In this document: piece after piece, positions 16,864 through 25,175 of the stretch
How the letters are laid out: each line of letters starts with the position of its first letter
Numbering within the stretch: the stretch's first letter is position 1
Assembly: GCF_946482605.1 (NCBI RefSeq)
Contig: NZ_CAMLSE010000026.1
Location: 50,609-114,608, forward strand
Direction of reading: 5' to 3'
Source of the DNA: an uncultured Dyadobacter sp.
GTDB lineage: Bacteria > Bacteroidota > Bacteroidia > Cytophagales > Spirosomataceae
DNA: 64,000 nt
Notes under the pieces: generated by a model
The model's database searches: none
Told to the model about the DNA's origin: nothing
What the model saw: only the letters and a program-made list of their open reading frames with translations
Program-made: the position numbers and the translations under genes

Positions 16864-17836
16864 TTAAAATGATCTTGCCGATGTGATCACTGCTTTCCAT
16901 TAATGCATGTGCCCGGGCAGCTTCGGCCAAGGGAAATACCTCTGCGATCATGGGCTTGAAACCCCCACTTTCCAGTACTGGCCACACCTGTTCCCGGATT
17001 TCGGCGGCGAGCGTGCTTTTAAACGCATGGTCACGGTTTCGCAACGTACTGCCAGTAACAGTGAGCCGCTTACGCATGATCAAACTGAAATCCACTTCGT
17101 CAGCACCCTTTACTTTTCCTCCCTTCATGGTGTTAATGAAAACCATACGGCCCTCCTCGCGGAGCAGGCGCAGATTTTTCGGAATATAATCTCCTCCCAC
17201 CATGTCGAGGATCACATCCGCACCCAGCTCCCTTAACTGATCTTCGAAATCGGAGGTTTTGTAATTAATACTTCTATCTGCCCCCAATGCATCGCACGCG
17301 GCACATTTTTCTTCGGAACCTGCCGTTGTAAAGACCTTCGCACCGAATGCTTTCGCCAATTGTATCGCCGTAATACCGATCCCGCTGCTGCCACCATGGA
17401 CCAAAAAGTGCTCTCCGGCCCGAAGACGGCCTCTTTGAAATACATTATGCCAAACCGTGAATACCGTCTCCGGCAGTGAGGCGGCTTGCATAAAGTCGAA
17501 CCCCTCCGGTAATGGCAGACAATGCCCCTCGTGTGCGAGCGCGTATTCCGCATACCCGCCTCCCGTGAGCAAGGCGCACACCCGATCTCCCGGCTGCCAT
17601 GCCGTGACCTGCGCCCCGACACGCTCAATGATCCCAGCCACTTCCAGGCCCGGAATGTCCTGAGGAGCACCGGGCGGAGGCGGATAATTGCCTTTCCGTT
17701 GAAAAACGTCAGGCCGGTTCACACCTGCGGCATACACTTTAATCAGTACTTCCCTGCCAGTAGGCTCCGGCATTTCACGCTCTGCCGGTTGCAGCACTTC
17801 CGGCGGCCCTGGGCGGATGATCACGATGGCTTTCAT
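16847..17836 (-). CDS. Zinc-independent NAD(P)H quinone oxidoreductase, MDR superfamily
   Basis: A 329-residue medium-chain dehydrogenase/reductase of the quinone oxidoreductase (PIG3-like) type. It opens with MKAIVIIRPGPPEVLQ, then VLIKVYAAGVNRPDVFQRKG, PQDIPGLEVAGIIERVG, and the Rossmann dinucleotide motif HGGSSGIGITAIQLAKAFGA. There is no structural-zinc cysteine cluster and no catalytic-zinc Cys-His set, as expected for quinone reductases. NADPH-dependent reduction of quinones or enones is likely. The open frame starts 12 codons earlier at 17872, but the ATG at 17836 gives the standard N-terminus. The YccF gene ends 14 bases upstream, so the two are likely co-transcribed. Confidence 0.88.
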   Translation of the reverse strand: MKAIVIIRPGPPEVLQPAEREMPEPTGREVLIKVYAAGVNRPDVFQRKGNYPPPPGAPQDIPGLEVAGIIERVGAQVTAWQPGDRVCALLTGGGYAEYALAHEGHCLPLPEGFDFMQAASLPETVFTVWHNVFQRGRLRAGEHFLVHGGSSGIGITAIQLAKAFGAKVFTTAGSEEKCAACDALGADRSINYKTSDFEDQLRELGADVILDMVGGDYIPKNLRLLREEGRMVFINTMKGGKVKGADEVDFSLIMRKRLTVTGSTLRNRDHAFKSTLAAEIREQVWPVLESGGFKPMIAEVFPLAEAARAHALMESSDHIGKIILINQWT

Positions 17837-17849
17837 GAAAATGAATCGT

Positions 17850-18221
17850 TTACGAATAGATTTCCTTACCAAAAGGAGTAAAGGAAAGGCTCATCAGTTT
17901 GAAATGCTGCTTGGCAAATGGCAGACCGATAATGGTAATGGCCAGCAGGATCCCGAAAATCAGATGGGTGAGTGCGATCCATATGCCGCCCATCACAATC
18001 CAGATGATATTGAAAATAGTCGACAGGCAGCCCGTGTTACCCGGCACTTCCCGCACATGCTGCCCAAACGGAAACAGCGTCATCAGGCCGATTTTGAAAC
18101 ATTGAATGCCGAAAGGGATGCCGATGATGGTCAGGCAGAGCGCCAAACCGCAGAGCATATATTCCAGAAAGACGATGAATCCGCCGAAAATAAGCCAGAT
18201 GATGTTTCCAATGAGGTTCAT
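17850..18221 (-). CDS. yccF: YccF-domain inner membrane protein
   Basis: A 123-residue membrane protein with two YccF repeats. Each repeat has a hydrophobic helix pair and an IxGIPFGxQxFKxxxxxFxPFG-like motif: IIGIPFGIQCFKIGLMTLFPFG in the first half and IIGLPFAKQHFKLMSLSFTPFG in the second. Full length for the family. YccF proteins are inner-membrane proteins of unknown function. It lies upstream of the quinone oxidoreductase in the same direction. Confidence 0.9.
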   Translation of the reverse strand: MNLIGNIIWLIFGGFIVFLEYMLCGLALCLTIIGIPFGIQCFKIGLMTLFPFGQHVREVPGNTGCLSTIFNIIWIVMGGIWIALTHLIFGILLAITIIGLPFAKQHFKLMSLSFTPFGKEIYS

Positions 18222-18285
18222 GACGCGATCAGTTTTAGAGTTCCGGGAGTAACTTACGCGATAAAACTAATCCTGCCAACAACTG

Positions 18286-18948
18286 CTATGCCGGATTTTC
18301 GATGGGCGGCCTCATTTCCAAACAATCGGATAAAATCACTGACTTCCAGTTCCGTATTTTCAACAATCTGAAAAATTCTTCTTCTGCAATCTCTCTGACA
18401 GCGCCGGGCGAAAGATCACCCAGTTCCAGGTCCTCGATGCTGGCACGGACAAGCCTGCGGCAGCGATGGTTTGCCTCACGGACCATTTTCCGTACCTGGT
18501 GAAACTTCCCCTCGGTGAGCGTAATGCTGAGCCAGGTGTTCGGCACACCAGGCTGGGTTTCACTTTGATGCACGGATAAAATCGCTGGCCGGTCGATGAT
18601 CTCTACTTCGCAGGGGGCCGTCGTGTAGTAGCCGCCTCCTTTTATACGGATAGGAATGCCATTGCGCAGCAATGCGACCGTTTCCTCGGACACGATGTGA
18701 CTTACATTCACCCAGTATCTGCGCTTGTGAGGTACCTCGCCGAGAAACAGGAGATTGGTTACCTTCTTGTTGGTGGTGAGGATCAACAGCCCTTCTGAAT
18801 GACTGTCGAGCCGGCCCACTGCGTGTGTTCCTTCAGGGAAGTCGAAATCCAGGGCACCCAGCAACCGCACATCGTCGGAACTGACGAATTGCGAGACCAT
18901 GTTGGGTGGCTTGTTGATGATGAAGTAGCGATGCGGTGCAGGAGTCAT
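18286..18948 (-). CDS. RsuA/RluE-family rRNA pseudouridine synthase
   Basis: A 220-residue pseudouridine synthase without an N-terminal S4 domain, as in RluE. It starts almost at the catalytic domain: RYFIINKPPNMVSQF, then the catalytic motif AVGRLDSHSEGLLILT with the nucleophilic aspartate in GRLDS, KRRYWVNVS, LSITLTEGKFHQVRKMVR and RLVRASIEDLELGDL. These assign it firmly to the RsuA/RluB/RluE/RluF group, modifying a uridine in 16S or 23S rRNA; the exact site is not predictable. I chose the ATG at 18948, nine bases after the toxin gene's last base; an upstream in-frame ATG at 18969 would overlap that gene. Confidence 0.9.
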   Translation of the reverse strand: MTPAPHRYFIINKPPNMVSQFVSSDDVRLLGALDFDFPEGTHAVGRLDSHSEGLLILTTNKKVTNLLFLGEVPHKRRYWVNVSHIVSEETVALLRNGIPIRIKGGGYYTTAPCEVEIIDRPAILSVHQSETQPGVPNTWLSITLTEGKFHQVRKMVREANHRCRRLVRASIEDLELGDLSPGAVREIAEEEFFRLLKIRNWKSVILSDCLEMRPPIENPA

Positions 18949-18956
18949 GTGCGAAT

Positions 18957-19256
18957 TTAGAATTCCCATTCCAAATTTTCCGGATCCTGATGACTATTCC
19001 AAATGGTTAGGATATGTATTTCCGAATCTGTCTCCTCATAGATCAGAAAGTAGTCGCGGACAATCTTAATTCTGACATTTTCGAGATCCGTGCGTTTCCC
19101 TATTTTAGGAAACATCGAAACGACCCGGGCAGCGCTCTTAAAAAGGTCATTCAGTTTACGGCTGTATGTTTTGGACTTATTCCTTTTGATCCAGTACTCA
19201 AGAATTTCTTTTCGATCAGTGTGTGCCCGGACAGACCAGATTATCTTTTTAGCCAT
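18957..19256 (-). CDS. RelE/ParE-superfamily toxin
   Basis: A 99-residue toxin of the RelE/ParE type. The pattern fits: IIWSVRAHTDRKEILEYWIKRN at the start, a central helix with KLNDLFKSAARVVSMFPKIGKRTDLEN, and the late strand pair VRIKIVRDYFLIYEE plus IHILTIWNSHQDPENL. The WNSHQDPxxL ending is common in Bacteroidota members. The gene overlaps the upstream antitoxin gene by 16 bases, so translation should be coupled. It ends eight bases before the pseudouridine synthase start, so read-through transcription into that gene is likely. Whether it acts on ribosomes or gyrase cannot be told. Confidence 0.85.
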   Translation of the reverse strand: MAKKIIWSVRAHTDRKEILEYWIKRNKSKTYSRKLNDLFKSAARVVSMFPKIGKRTDLENVRIKIVRDYFLIYEETDSEIHILTIWNSHQDPENLEWEF

Positions 19257-19477
19257 TCATCGATTTCGTCGTCTGCTTGTTCATTAGTTAGAAAAACACC
19301 ATTTCTAATTTGACTCCTTGCTTCCTCTACGGCAGCCTTTTGCTCGGTAGTTAGCACCTGAAGTTCGTCCATATCGGACTCAGCGCCAAGCAAACGATAT
19401 GCCTCCGCCAGAATATCCTCATCTTCAATCTCCCGGATTCTGCCGATCAATCGCTCTTTCAACCCTGCTGTCGACAT
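19241..19477 (-). CDS. Antitoxin of the RelE/ParE-type pair
   Basis: A 78-residue acidic protein without an obvious DNA-binding fold, of the kind annotated as addiction-module antitoxin in Bacteroidota. It has two parts: LKERLIGRIREIEDEDILAEAYRLLG, and a C-terminal amphipathic stretch TTEQKAAVEEARSQIRNGVF...DDEIDEWLKR that should wrap the toxin. Its end overlaps the toxin start by 16 bases, the normal antitoxin-first order. The short AT-rich region upstream (19478-19527) presumably holds the promoter. Assignment rests on the partner and on the characteristic C-terminal motif. Confidence 0.82.
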   Translation of the reverse strand: MSTAGLKERLIGRIREIEDEDILAEAYRLLGAESDMDELQVLTTEQKAAVEEARSQIRNGVFLTNEQADDEIDEWLKR

Positions 19478-19527
19478 GTTTTTGTGTTTTGGTTATCCTA
19501 AATATACAGATTTTCCTTGTCGGCCTG

Positions 19528-20607
19528 TCAAGGTTTATGAGTTTTCTCGTAATGCGCCTGTAACAAATCCTCCCCAAAATCACTCGTCAGGTCGCGTACG
19601 ACGGAATGGATGTGATTTCCGCCATTCTGGGTATTGTCGAATTCAATGAGGAAAGTGGGTCCGTGGATGCGATAGTAATGTCCATGACCTGTTCCGATCT
19701 CCGGCTGCTGATCGCCCAGCCATGCAAAATGGATTTTGTCCAGCCCATTTTTTTCGAGCTCTGCCCATTGCTGGTTTTTGAGCGTGACGTGGTAGCGTTG
19801 CAGGTAGGCCATGATCAGGCCCTTGAAAACCGCTTTTTGCGATGCATTCAATTCACCCATCGGAACGCCTTCCATTTTCGCAAGCGATGCCTTTCTGGCA
19901 TTGGAAGTAAATATTTCGTTCGGCGCCTTCTGTCCCAGATTCGCTTTCGCCAGTTGTGCTGCATCCAGGCTGTGCAGCAGCTCGAACGCCATATCCTGCT
20001 CAGCTCTCAGAATGCGCTTCCCCTTCTGAGGAACGTCCGCCGTCACCTCCCCGGGATTACTGCCCATAAAACTCGGTGTATAGGTGACCTGATTATCGAT
20101 TGAAGAGAAATGCAATGACAAATGGTGCCCCTCCACCCGCCATCCCCACGGGTCATTACCCGGCGTACCGAAAACCAGGAATGCATAATTTTCAGGATCG
20201 CGGTACGTGTCATTAGCCGGTCGCGACTCCACCACCCGGAGTACATTTTCCAGGTCTATGATCTGCTCTGCCTTGCTGTATCCTTCCTGGCTCAGGACCA
20301 GTCTCACCATCGCCATGGCAGCCTTGCGTTGGGCCGGATTCATATTTTTGAATGTCAAACCTTTCCGGGCCCGGGGCGTAAAATTCCAGTCGAAACGCGC
20401 CAGATCCGCGTAAGGCAATGCGACTTCTTTCCTTTGGTCTGCCGACAGTGTTTTAAGAAAAGCTGACACTATCGCGTTCATTTGCTTCGCCAGCTCGTCA
20501 TTTTTATCCGACCCAAAATCATTTCGTACCGGGTTAGCGGACGCCTGAAAGCATCCTGTGACGGTAGTAACCGCTAAAAAATACATGCATAGCACTATCT
20601 TTTTCAT
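19528..20607 (-). CDS. DUF3500 lipoprotein
   Basis: A 359-residue protein of the DUF3500 family, which has no established function. The N-terminus (MKKIVLCMYFLAVTTVTGC) is a lipoprotein signal with the lipobox TVTGC, so it is probably an outer- or inner-membrane lipoprotein. Family segments seen are FDWNFTPRARKGLTFKNM, YAFLVFGTPGNDPWGWRVEGHHLSLHFS, and the histidine-rich end IHFAWLGDQQPEIGTGHGHYYRIHGPTF and FDNTQNGGNHIHSVVRD in outline. The many conserved His and Asp residues hint at a metal enzyme; this is inference. ATG at 20607 chosen over 20652 because it starts the signal peptide. Divergent from dgt. Confidence 0.85.
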   Translation of the reverse strand: MKKIVLCMYFLAVTTVTGCFQASANPVRNDFGSDKNDELAKQMNAIVSAFLKTLSADQRKEVALPYADLARFDWNFTPRARKGLTFKNMNPAQRKAAMAMVRLVLSQEGYSKAEQIIDLENVLRVVESRPANDTYRDPENYAFLVFGTPGNDPWGWRVEGHHLSLHFSSIDNQVTYTPSFMGSNPGEVTADVPQKGKRILRAEQDMAFELLHSLDAAQLAKANLGQKAPNEIFTSNARKASLAKMEGVPMGELNASQKAVFKGLIMAYLQRYHVTLKNQQWAELEKNGLDKIHFAWLGDQQPEIGTGHGHYYRIHGPTFLIEFDNTQNGGNHIHSVVRDLTSDFGEDLLQAHYEKTHKP

Positions 20608-20755
20608 AAAACTCCCATTTAGGATTTGGACCATTGTCTCATGCCAAAACAAAAGCAGGGCACAACCCCGATTCTACCTGAAATCCGGATTGGCCGGGGT
20701 AGCGCACGCAATATCCCCGGAAAGCGATTAGTTTTGCCGTTTATTCAATATCGAT

Positions 20756-22102
20756 ATGATGCAGTGGGAAAAATTGCTTTCCGCCAAGCGCTGGGGCAGT
20801 GAAGACAAGTACAATGCCGATCCGGCCGAGGCACGATCCGAGTTTCAGCGCGATTATGACCGGTTGATTTTTTCATCGCCCTTCCGGCGACTTCAGAACA
20901 AAACACAGGTGTTCCCGCTGCCCGGTAGCGTTTTTGTACATAACCGACTCACACACAGCCTGGAAGTGGCGAGTGTGGGCAAATCCCTCGGTCGTATTTT
21001 CTACAACAAGCTACGAAACGACGATCCGCGCATCGACGACCATCTGCCACTGATCAGTGAGATCGGTAACATCGTCTCCGCCGCCTGCCTTGCCCACGAC
21101 CTCGGCAATCCTGCGTTCGGACATTCGGGCGAAGCGGCCATTTCGCATTATTTTACGGATGGTGACGGATTGCGGTACCAGGATCAGGTTACAGACGCTC
21201 AATGGGCCGATCTCAAAAATTTCGAAGGTAATGCCAATGCCTTCCGCATTCTCACCCATCCGTATGCGGGTAAGGGTTACGGTAGCTTCGCATTAACCTA
21301 TTCTACGCTGGCAGCCATCGCCAAGTATCCCTGCGAGTCGAAAGTAGGCCACGACAAATCCAACATCTACACCAAGAAATACGGCTTTTTCCAGTCGGAG
21401 CAAAATGGTTTCCAAAAAATTGCTTCGGAATTGGAATTGAGCATGGTATCCGGATCGCCGCTGATATACAAGCGCCATCCGCTCGTGTATCTGGTCGAAG
21501 CAGCCGATGACATTTGCTACAATATCATTGACCTCGAAGATGCTCACCGCCTGAAAATTTTATCCTACGTAGAAGTAGAAACATTGCTGCTCCAACTATG
21601 CAACGATCCCAACATGCCGGCCAGACTGGCGGAGATCGATGATGATGATGCCAAGATCAGCCTTCTGCGGGCGAAATCGATCAGTACGCTCATCGGGGCC
21701 TGCTCGGAACTGTTCTACAAAGAACGGGAAACCATTCTGAAAGGGAACCTGAATTCCAGCCTGATCGACGGGATCGATGAGCCATACCGGTCGGCGATGA
21801 AAGAAATAGCCCGGATCTCGGTGCGGAAAATCTATAACTATTCCTCGGTGGTACAGATCGAAGTGGCTGGCTACAAAGTAATGGGCGGACTGCTCGAAGA
21901 ATTCGTACCTGCCTACCTTCATAATAATTCGCATTATACCCGGAAGCTGGTCGACCTGATCCCTAAACAGTTCATCACCACCCGGTCCGATCCCTATTCC
22001 AGGATTCAGACCGTGCTGGACTTTGTATCCGGGATGACGGACCTTTACGCGGTGGAGTTATTCAGAAAAATAAAGGGTATTTCATTTCCATCTATTTCGT
22101 AG
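20756..22102 (+). CDS. dgt: Deoxyguanosinetriphosphate triphosphohydrolase-like HD protein
   Basis: A 448-residue dNTP triphosphohydrolase of the dGTPase family, which hydrolyses dGTP to deoxyguanosine and triphosphate and helps balance nucleotide pools. Motifs are complete: FRRLQNKTQVFPLPGSVFVHNRLTHSLEV in outline with His67, then CLAHDLGNPAFGHSGE with the HD pair His114-Asp115, and a later PLVYLVEAADDICYNIIDLEDAH with the final metal aspartate. Length fits the longer (type 2) dGTPases. Two ATGs stand in a row at 20756 and 20759. It is divergent from the DUF3500 gene and is transcribed toward the FIST signalling group, 110 bases away. Confidence 0.93.
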   Translation: MMQWEKLLSAKRWGSEDKYNADPAEARSEFQRDYDRLIFSSPFRRLQNKTQVFPLPGSVFVHNRLTHSLEVASVGKSLGRIFYNKLRNDDPRIDDHLPLISEIGNIVSAACLAHDLGNPAFGHSGEAAISHYFTDGDGLRYQDQVTDAQWADLKNFEGNANAFRILTHPYAGKGYGSFALTYSTLAAIAKYPCESKVGHDKSNIYTKKYGFFQSEQNGFQKIASELELSMVSGSPLIYKRHPLVYLVEAADDICYNIIDLEDAHRLKILSYVEVETLLLQLCNDPNMPARLAEIDDDDAKISLLRAKSISTLIGACSELFYKERETILKGNLNSSLIDGIDEPYRSAMKEIARISVRKIYNYSSVVQIEVAGYKVMGGLLEEFVPAYLHNNSHYTRKLVDLIPKQFITTRSDPYSRIQTVLDFVSGMTDLYAVELFRKIKGISFPSIS

Positions 22103-22212
22103 CAAAATCGTATTTATCGGAATTACATAGCGTTAGGAGTAAAATTAATTCGTTGATGAAAAGTTTTCTGTAAATTGTACATCGAATTAAAAAGCCGCAA
22201 CGATCCGACAAT

Positions 22213-23334
22213 ATGCAAATCGAACAGTTCATCCACACGGATAGCTCGTCTACGTCCCCATTTACTTTTTCCCCCCAGTTGATCTTCATTTTCGGAGACA
22301 GAGAGTTGGTGGAAGCCGGTCAGATTACGGAAGCATTGGCGGCTCAATATCCCGGGGCTGTGTTTTCCGGCTGCTCCACGGCCGGGGAGATCGCCAACGA
22401 GTCGGTTCGCGACCATACGGTGGTCGTAACCGGTATTGCATTCGATGATGTTTTGATCAAAAGTTCAAGGATCAGTCTGGACAGCATCGCTTTCGATAGC
22501 TCAGTGGCAGGAAAACAGCTCGTTTCCACGCTTCCCGCCGAGGGCCTGAGGCATGTATTCGTGGTCTCCGACGGTCTGAAAGTAAATGGTACCGACCTCG
22601 TTAAAGGGATGACCGAGGGATTATCGGCAGGTGTGACCATTACCGGGGGCCTGGCTGGTGACGGCTCGCTTTTTTCCCGGACCGTCATCATCGAACCCGA
22701 CGGCAAGGTCAATACGGAAAGCGTGGCAGCCATTGGTTTTTACGGAGACAAATTGTCGGTAGGCTTCGGTTCGCGCGGTGGCTGGGACAGCTTCGGGCTC
22801 GACCGTCTGGTGACGCGTTCAAAAGACAACGTGCTGTACGAAATCGATGGTCAGCCTGCATTAGATCTTTATAAATCGTTCCTGGGCGACAAGGCCAAAG
22901 AGCTTCCGGCATCCGGTCTTTTGTTTCCGCTCAGCATGCGCGATAACGAGGACCGCGTCCCGGTGGTCAGAACTATTCTGGGAATTAGCGAGGAAGATAA
23001 GAGCCTGACATTCGCAGGAGACATTCCCGAAGGATCATTTGTGAGACTTATGAAAGCTAATAACGACCGTTTGATCACCGGTGCGGAAGAAGCGGCTCAG
23101 GAAGCGTCAAAGGCTTTGAAAAACAATCCTGAGTTTGCCATATTGGTAAGCTGTGTCGGGCGAAAGCTGGTTCTGAAACAAATGGTGGAAGAAGAAGTGG
23201 AATCTGTATCGGAAGTATTGGACAGGCCGGTCATGACGGGCTTCTACTCTTACGGAGAGCTGGCACCATTCAATAGCGACTCGCTTTGCGAGCTTCATAA
23301 CCAGACGATGACCATTACCACATTCAGTGAATAG
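22213..23334 (+). CDS. FIST domain sensory protein
   Basis: A 373-residue FIST_N plus FIST_C protein, a ligand-sensing input module. FIST_N is visible as LIFIFGDRELVEAG, GAVFSGCSTAGEIANESVRDHTVVVTGI in outline, GITITGGLAGDG-like VTITGGLAGDGSLF and VAAIGFYGDKLSVGFGSRGGWDSFG. FIST_C follows, with LDLYKSFLGDKA, PEFAILVSCVGRKLVL and the C-terminal FYSYGELAPF...CELHNQTMTITTF, whose LHNQTMT ending is characteristic. FIST proteins encoded beside histidine kinases include the heme-based nitric-oxide sensor NosP; the same arrangement holds here because a histidine kinase gene begins five bases after the stop. It is the first gene of a four-gene signalling operon. Ligand unknown. Confidence 0.9.
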   Translation: MQIEQFIHTDSSSTSPFTFSPQLIFIFGDRELVEAGQITEALAAQYPGAVFSGCSTAGEIANESVRDHTVVVTGIAFDDVLIKSSRISLDSIAFDSSVAGKQLVSTLPAEGLRHVFVVSDGLKVNGTDLVKGMTEGLSAGVTITGGLAGDGSLFSRTVIIEPDGKVNTESVAAIGFYGDKLSVGFGSRGGWDSFGLDRLVTRSKDNVLYEIDGQPALDLYKSFLGDKAKELPASGLLFPLSMRDNEDRVPVVRTILGISEEDKSLTFAGDIPEGSFVRLMKANNDRLITGAEEAAQEASKALKNNPEFAILVSCVGRKLVLKQMVEEEVESVSEVLDRPVMTGFYSYGELAPFNSDSLCELHNQTMTITTFSE

Positions 23335-23339
23335 CACCT

Positions 23340-24680
23340 ATGCAAACCCTTGAACTAACCGAAACCAACTACCACAGACTTTTAAAACGACAGATCAGGA
23401 AATCATTGCCACCTGACCTCGCCGAGCATCCCGATATACAAGACTTCCTGCTATCCGTAAACCAGGCCTACACCGAGTTCCAGGACGATCTGACACGCAT
23501 GGAACTTATACTGGAACAGAGTTCCGGAGAACTTTTTAAGGCTAACCGTGAACTGAGCCGCGTGGCGCAGGAAAAAACCGAAGAGGCCGCCAGTACCAGC
23601 AGAAGGCTCGAAGAAGTGGTAAGAAGTATTTCGGAAGTATTGGTGCAGCTGGACCGTGAAGGCCACTTTACATACCTCAATCAGGCCTGGGAGCGCATTA
23701 CCGGCTACCCGGTTACCGCCAGTCTTGGCCAAAGCGTCATAGGTTTCTTTGCTGCACTGGAGTCCCGCGAGAAGCTGGTGGAGTTGCTGTCGTCGGATTC
23801 GCAGAGTATGGAGGAAACCGTGAAAATGATTACCGCCGACGGAGCGGAAAAATGGCTGGGCATTTCGCTTAGCCCCTATTATGCAGCCGGACAGCATATC
23901 GGCTTCATCGGAACGCTGTCGGATGTGACGGCGCGGGTTACCGCCGAAATCAAGTTGAATGCCTACACACAAGACCTCGAACGAATCAATGCGGAACTCG
24001 ATCAGTTTGCATATGTTGTCAGCCACGACCTGAAAGCACCCCTCCGGGCGATCAATAACCTTTCGGAATGGATAGAAGAGGACATCAGCGATATGCTGGA
24101 AGGCGACACCAAAGATCAGTTCAGGCTCCTGCGTGGGCGTGTGCACCGAATGGAGAACCTGATCAACGGTATCCTGTCCTATTCGCGTGCGGGCAGGATC
24201 AAAACCGTGAAGGAGAGGTTTCTAATCAAAAGCCTGGCAGATGAAATATGCGAGTCATTCAGTACCAAAAAACCGCTGGCATTTAAAATGCAGGGTGATG
24301 CGGGCATTGAAATAGTGGCTGAGAAAATTGCTTTGACCCAAATCCTGCAAAATCTGATTTCCAACGGGATCAAATACAACGACAAGGCTGAAATCTTAAT
24401 TACCGTCAGCTGGAAAGATCTGGGATCCCAATTTGAGTTTTCAGTCGGGGATAATGGTCCGGGCATCAGCCCGGAGTTTCATGAACGCATTTTTGTCATT
24501 TTCCAGACACTCCAGGCGAGGGACGAGGTGGAAAGCACAGGGGTCGGGCTGGCGATTGTGAAGAAAATCCTGGACGAAAAACACAGCGACATCCGCATTG
24601 AATCGGCAATGGGTGAAGGCACGACCTTCTTTTTTACCTGGCCGAAAAATGAGTCAAAAGAAATCGAGCAAACCAAATAG
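23340..24680 (+). CDS. PAS-domain sensor histidine kinase
   Basis: A 446-residue soluble histidine kinase: N-terminal helical part (1-60), coiled coil (60-95), PAS domain (about 92-200, VRSISEVLVQLDREGHFTYLNQAW and LGISLSPYY), HisKA with His229 in YVVSHDLKAPLRAIN, and a HATPase_c domain with N-box LTQILQNLISNGIKYND, G1 box DNGPGI and G2 box STGVGLAIVKKIL. No membrane segment is visible, so the signal must come from the cytoplasm, most likely from the FIST protein encoded five bases upstream. The downstream receiver protein is the obvious phosphoacceptor. Start ATG at 23340 chosen by spacing. Confidence 0.92.
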   Translation: MQTLELTETNYHRLLKRQIRKSLPPDLAEHPDIQDFLLSVNQAYTEFQDDLTRMELILEQSSGELFKANRELSRVAQEKTEEAASTSRRLEEVVRSISEVLVQLDREGHFTYLNQAWERITGYPVTASLGQSVIGFFAALESREKLVELLSSDSQSMEETVKMITADGAEKWLGISLSPYYAAGQHIGFIGTLSDVTARVTAEIKLNAYTQDLERINAELDQFAYVVSHDLKAPLRAINNLSEWIEEDISDMLEGDTKDQFRLLRGRVHRMENLINGILSYSRAGRIKTVKERFLIKSLADEICESFSTKKPLAFKMQGDAGIEIVAEKIALTQILQNLISNGIKYNDKAEILITVSWKDLGSQFEFSVGDNGPGISPEFHERIFVIFQTLQARDEVESTGVGLAIVKKILDEKHSDIRIESAMGEGTTFFFTWPKNESKEIEQTK

Positions 24681-24713
24681 CCCATTTTACTAATAATCAA
24701 TTCCATTACCACA

Positions 24714-25145
24714 ATGTCCCTTTCCAACCCTGTACCAATGACCATACTCCTGGTAGAAGATGATGAAGTAGATGTGATGAATGTCAAACGGGCATTCAAA
24801 AAGAACAACATCTCCAATCAGCTCGTTGTCGCATCCAACGGCATCGACGCATTAAAGCTGCTCCGCTCCCCGGAGCTGGAATATCCCAGGCCGAAAATCG
24901 TGCTGCTTGACCTGAACATGCCCAAAATGGGCGGTATCGAGTTTTTAAAGGAGATTCGTCAGGATCCTGAGCTCAGCTCGCTCTCGGTATTTGTGATGAC
25001 GACTTCCAACGAAGACAGCGATAAAATCGACGCTTTTAACCTGAATGTAGCGGGCTATATCCTTAAACCACTTTCCATGGACCGGTTTATTTCAGCCGTA
25101 TCAACCCTGAACAGCTATTGGACGCTTTGCGAATACCCCCATTGA
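24714..25145 (+). CDS. Single-domain response regulator (Rcp1-like)
   Basis: A 143-residue stand-alone receiver domain with the acidic pair in [10 protein letters not shown], phosphoacceptor Asp66 in VLLDLNMPKMGG, the conserved threonine in VMTTSNED and the lysine at 118 in YILKPLS. There is no output domain, so it either passes phosphate onward or works by protein contact; the order kinase, receiver, hybrid kinase suggests a phosphorelay. Rcp1-type receivers commonly pair with PAS or phytochrome kinases. It begins 33 bases after the PAS kinase stop and is followed after 30 bases by the hybrid kinase. It may also start at the ATG nine codons further in; either is plausible. Confidence 0.9.
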   Translation: MSLSNPVPMTILLVEDDEVDVMNVKRAFKKNNISNQLVVASNGIDALKLLRSPELEYPRPKIVLLDLNMPKMGGIEFLKEIRQDPELSSLSVFVMTTSNEDSDKIDAFNLNVAGYILKPLSMDRFISAVSTLNSYWTLCEYPH

Positions 25146-25175
25146 CACCATCACCACTATAAAACTGAACCGCCT

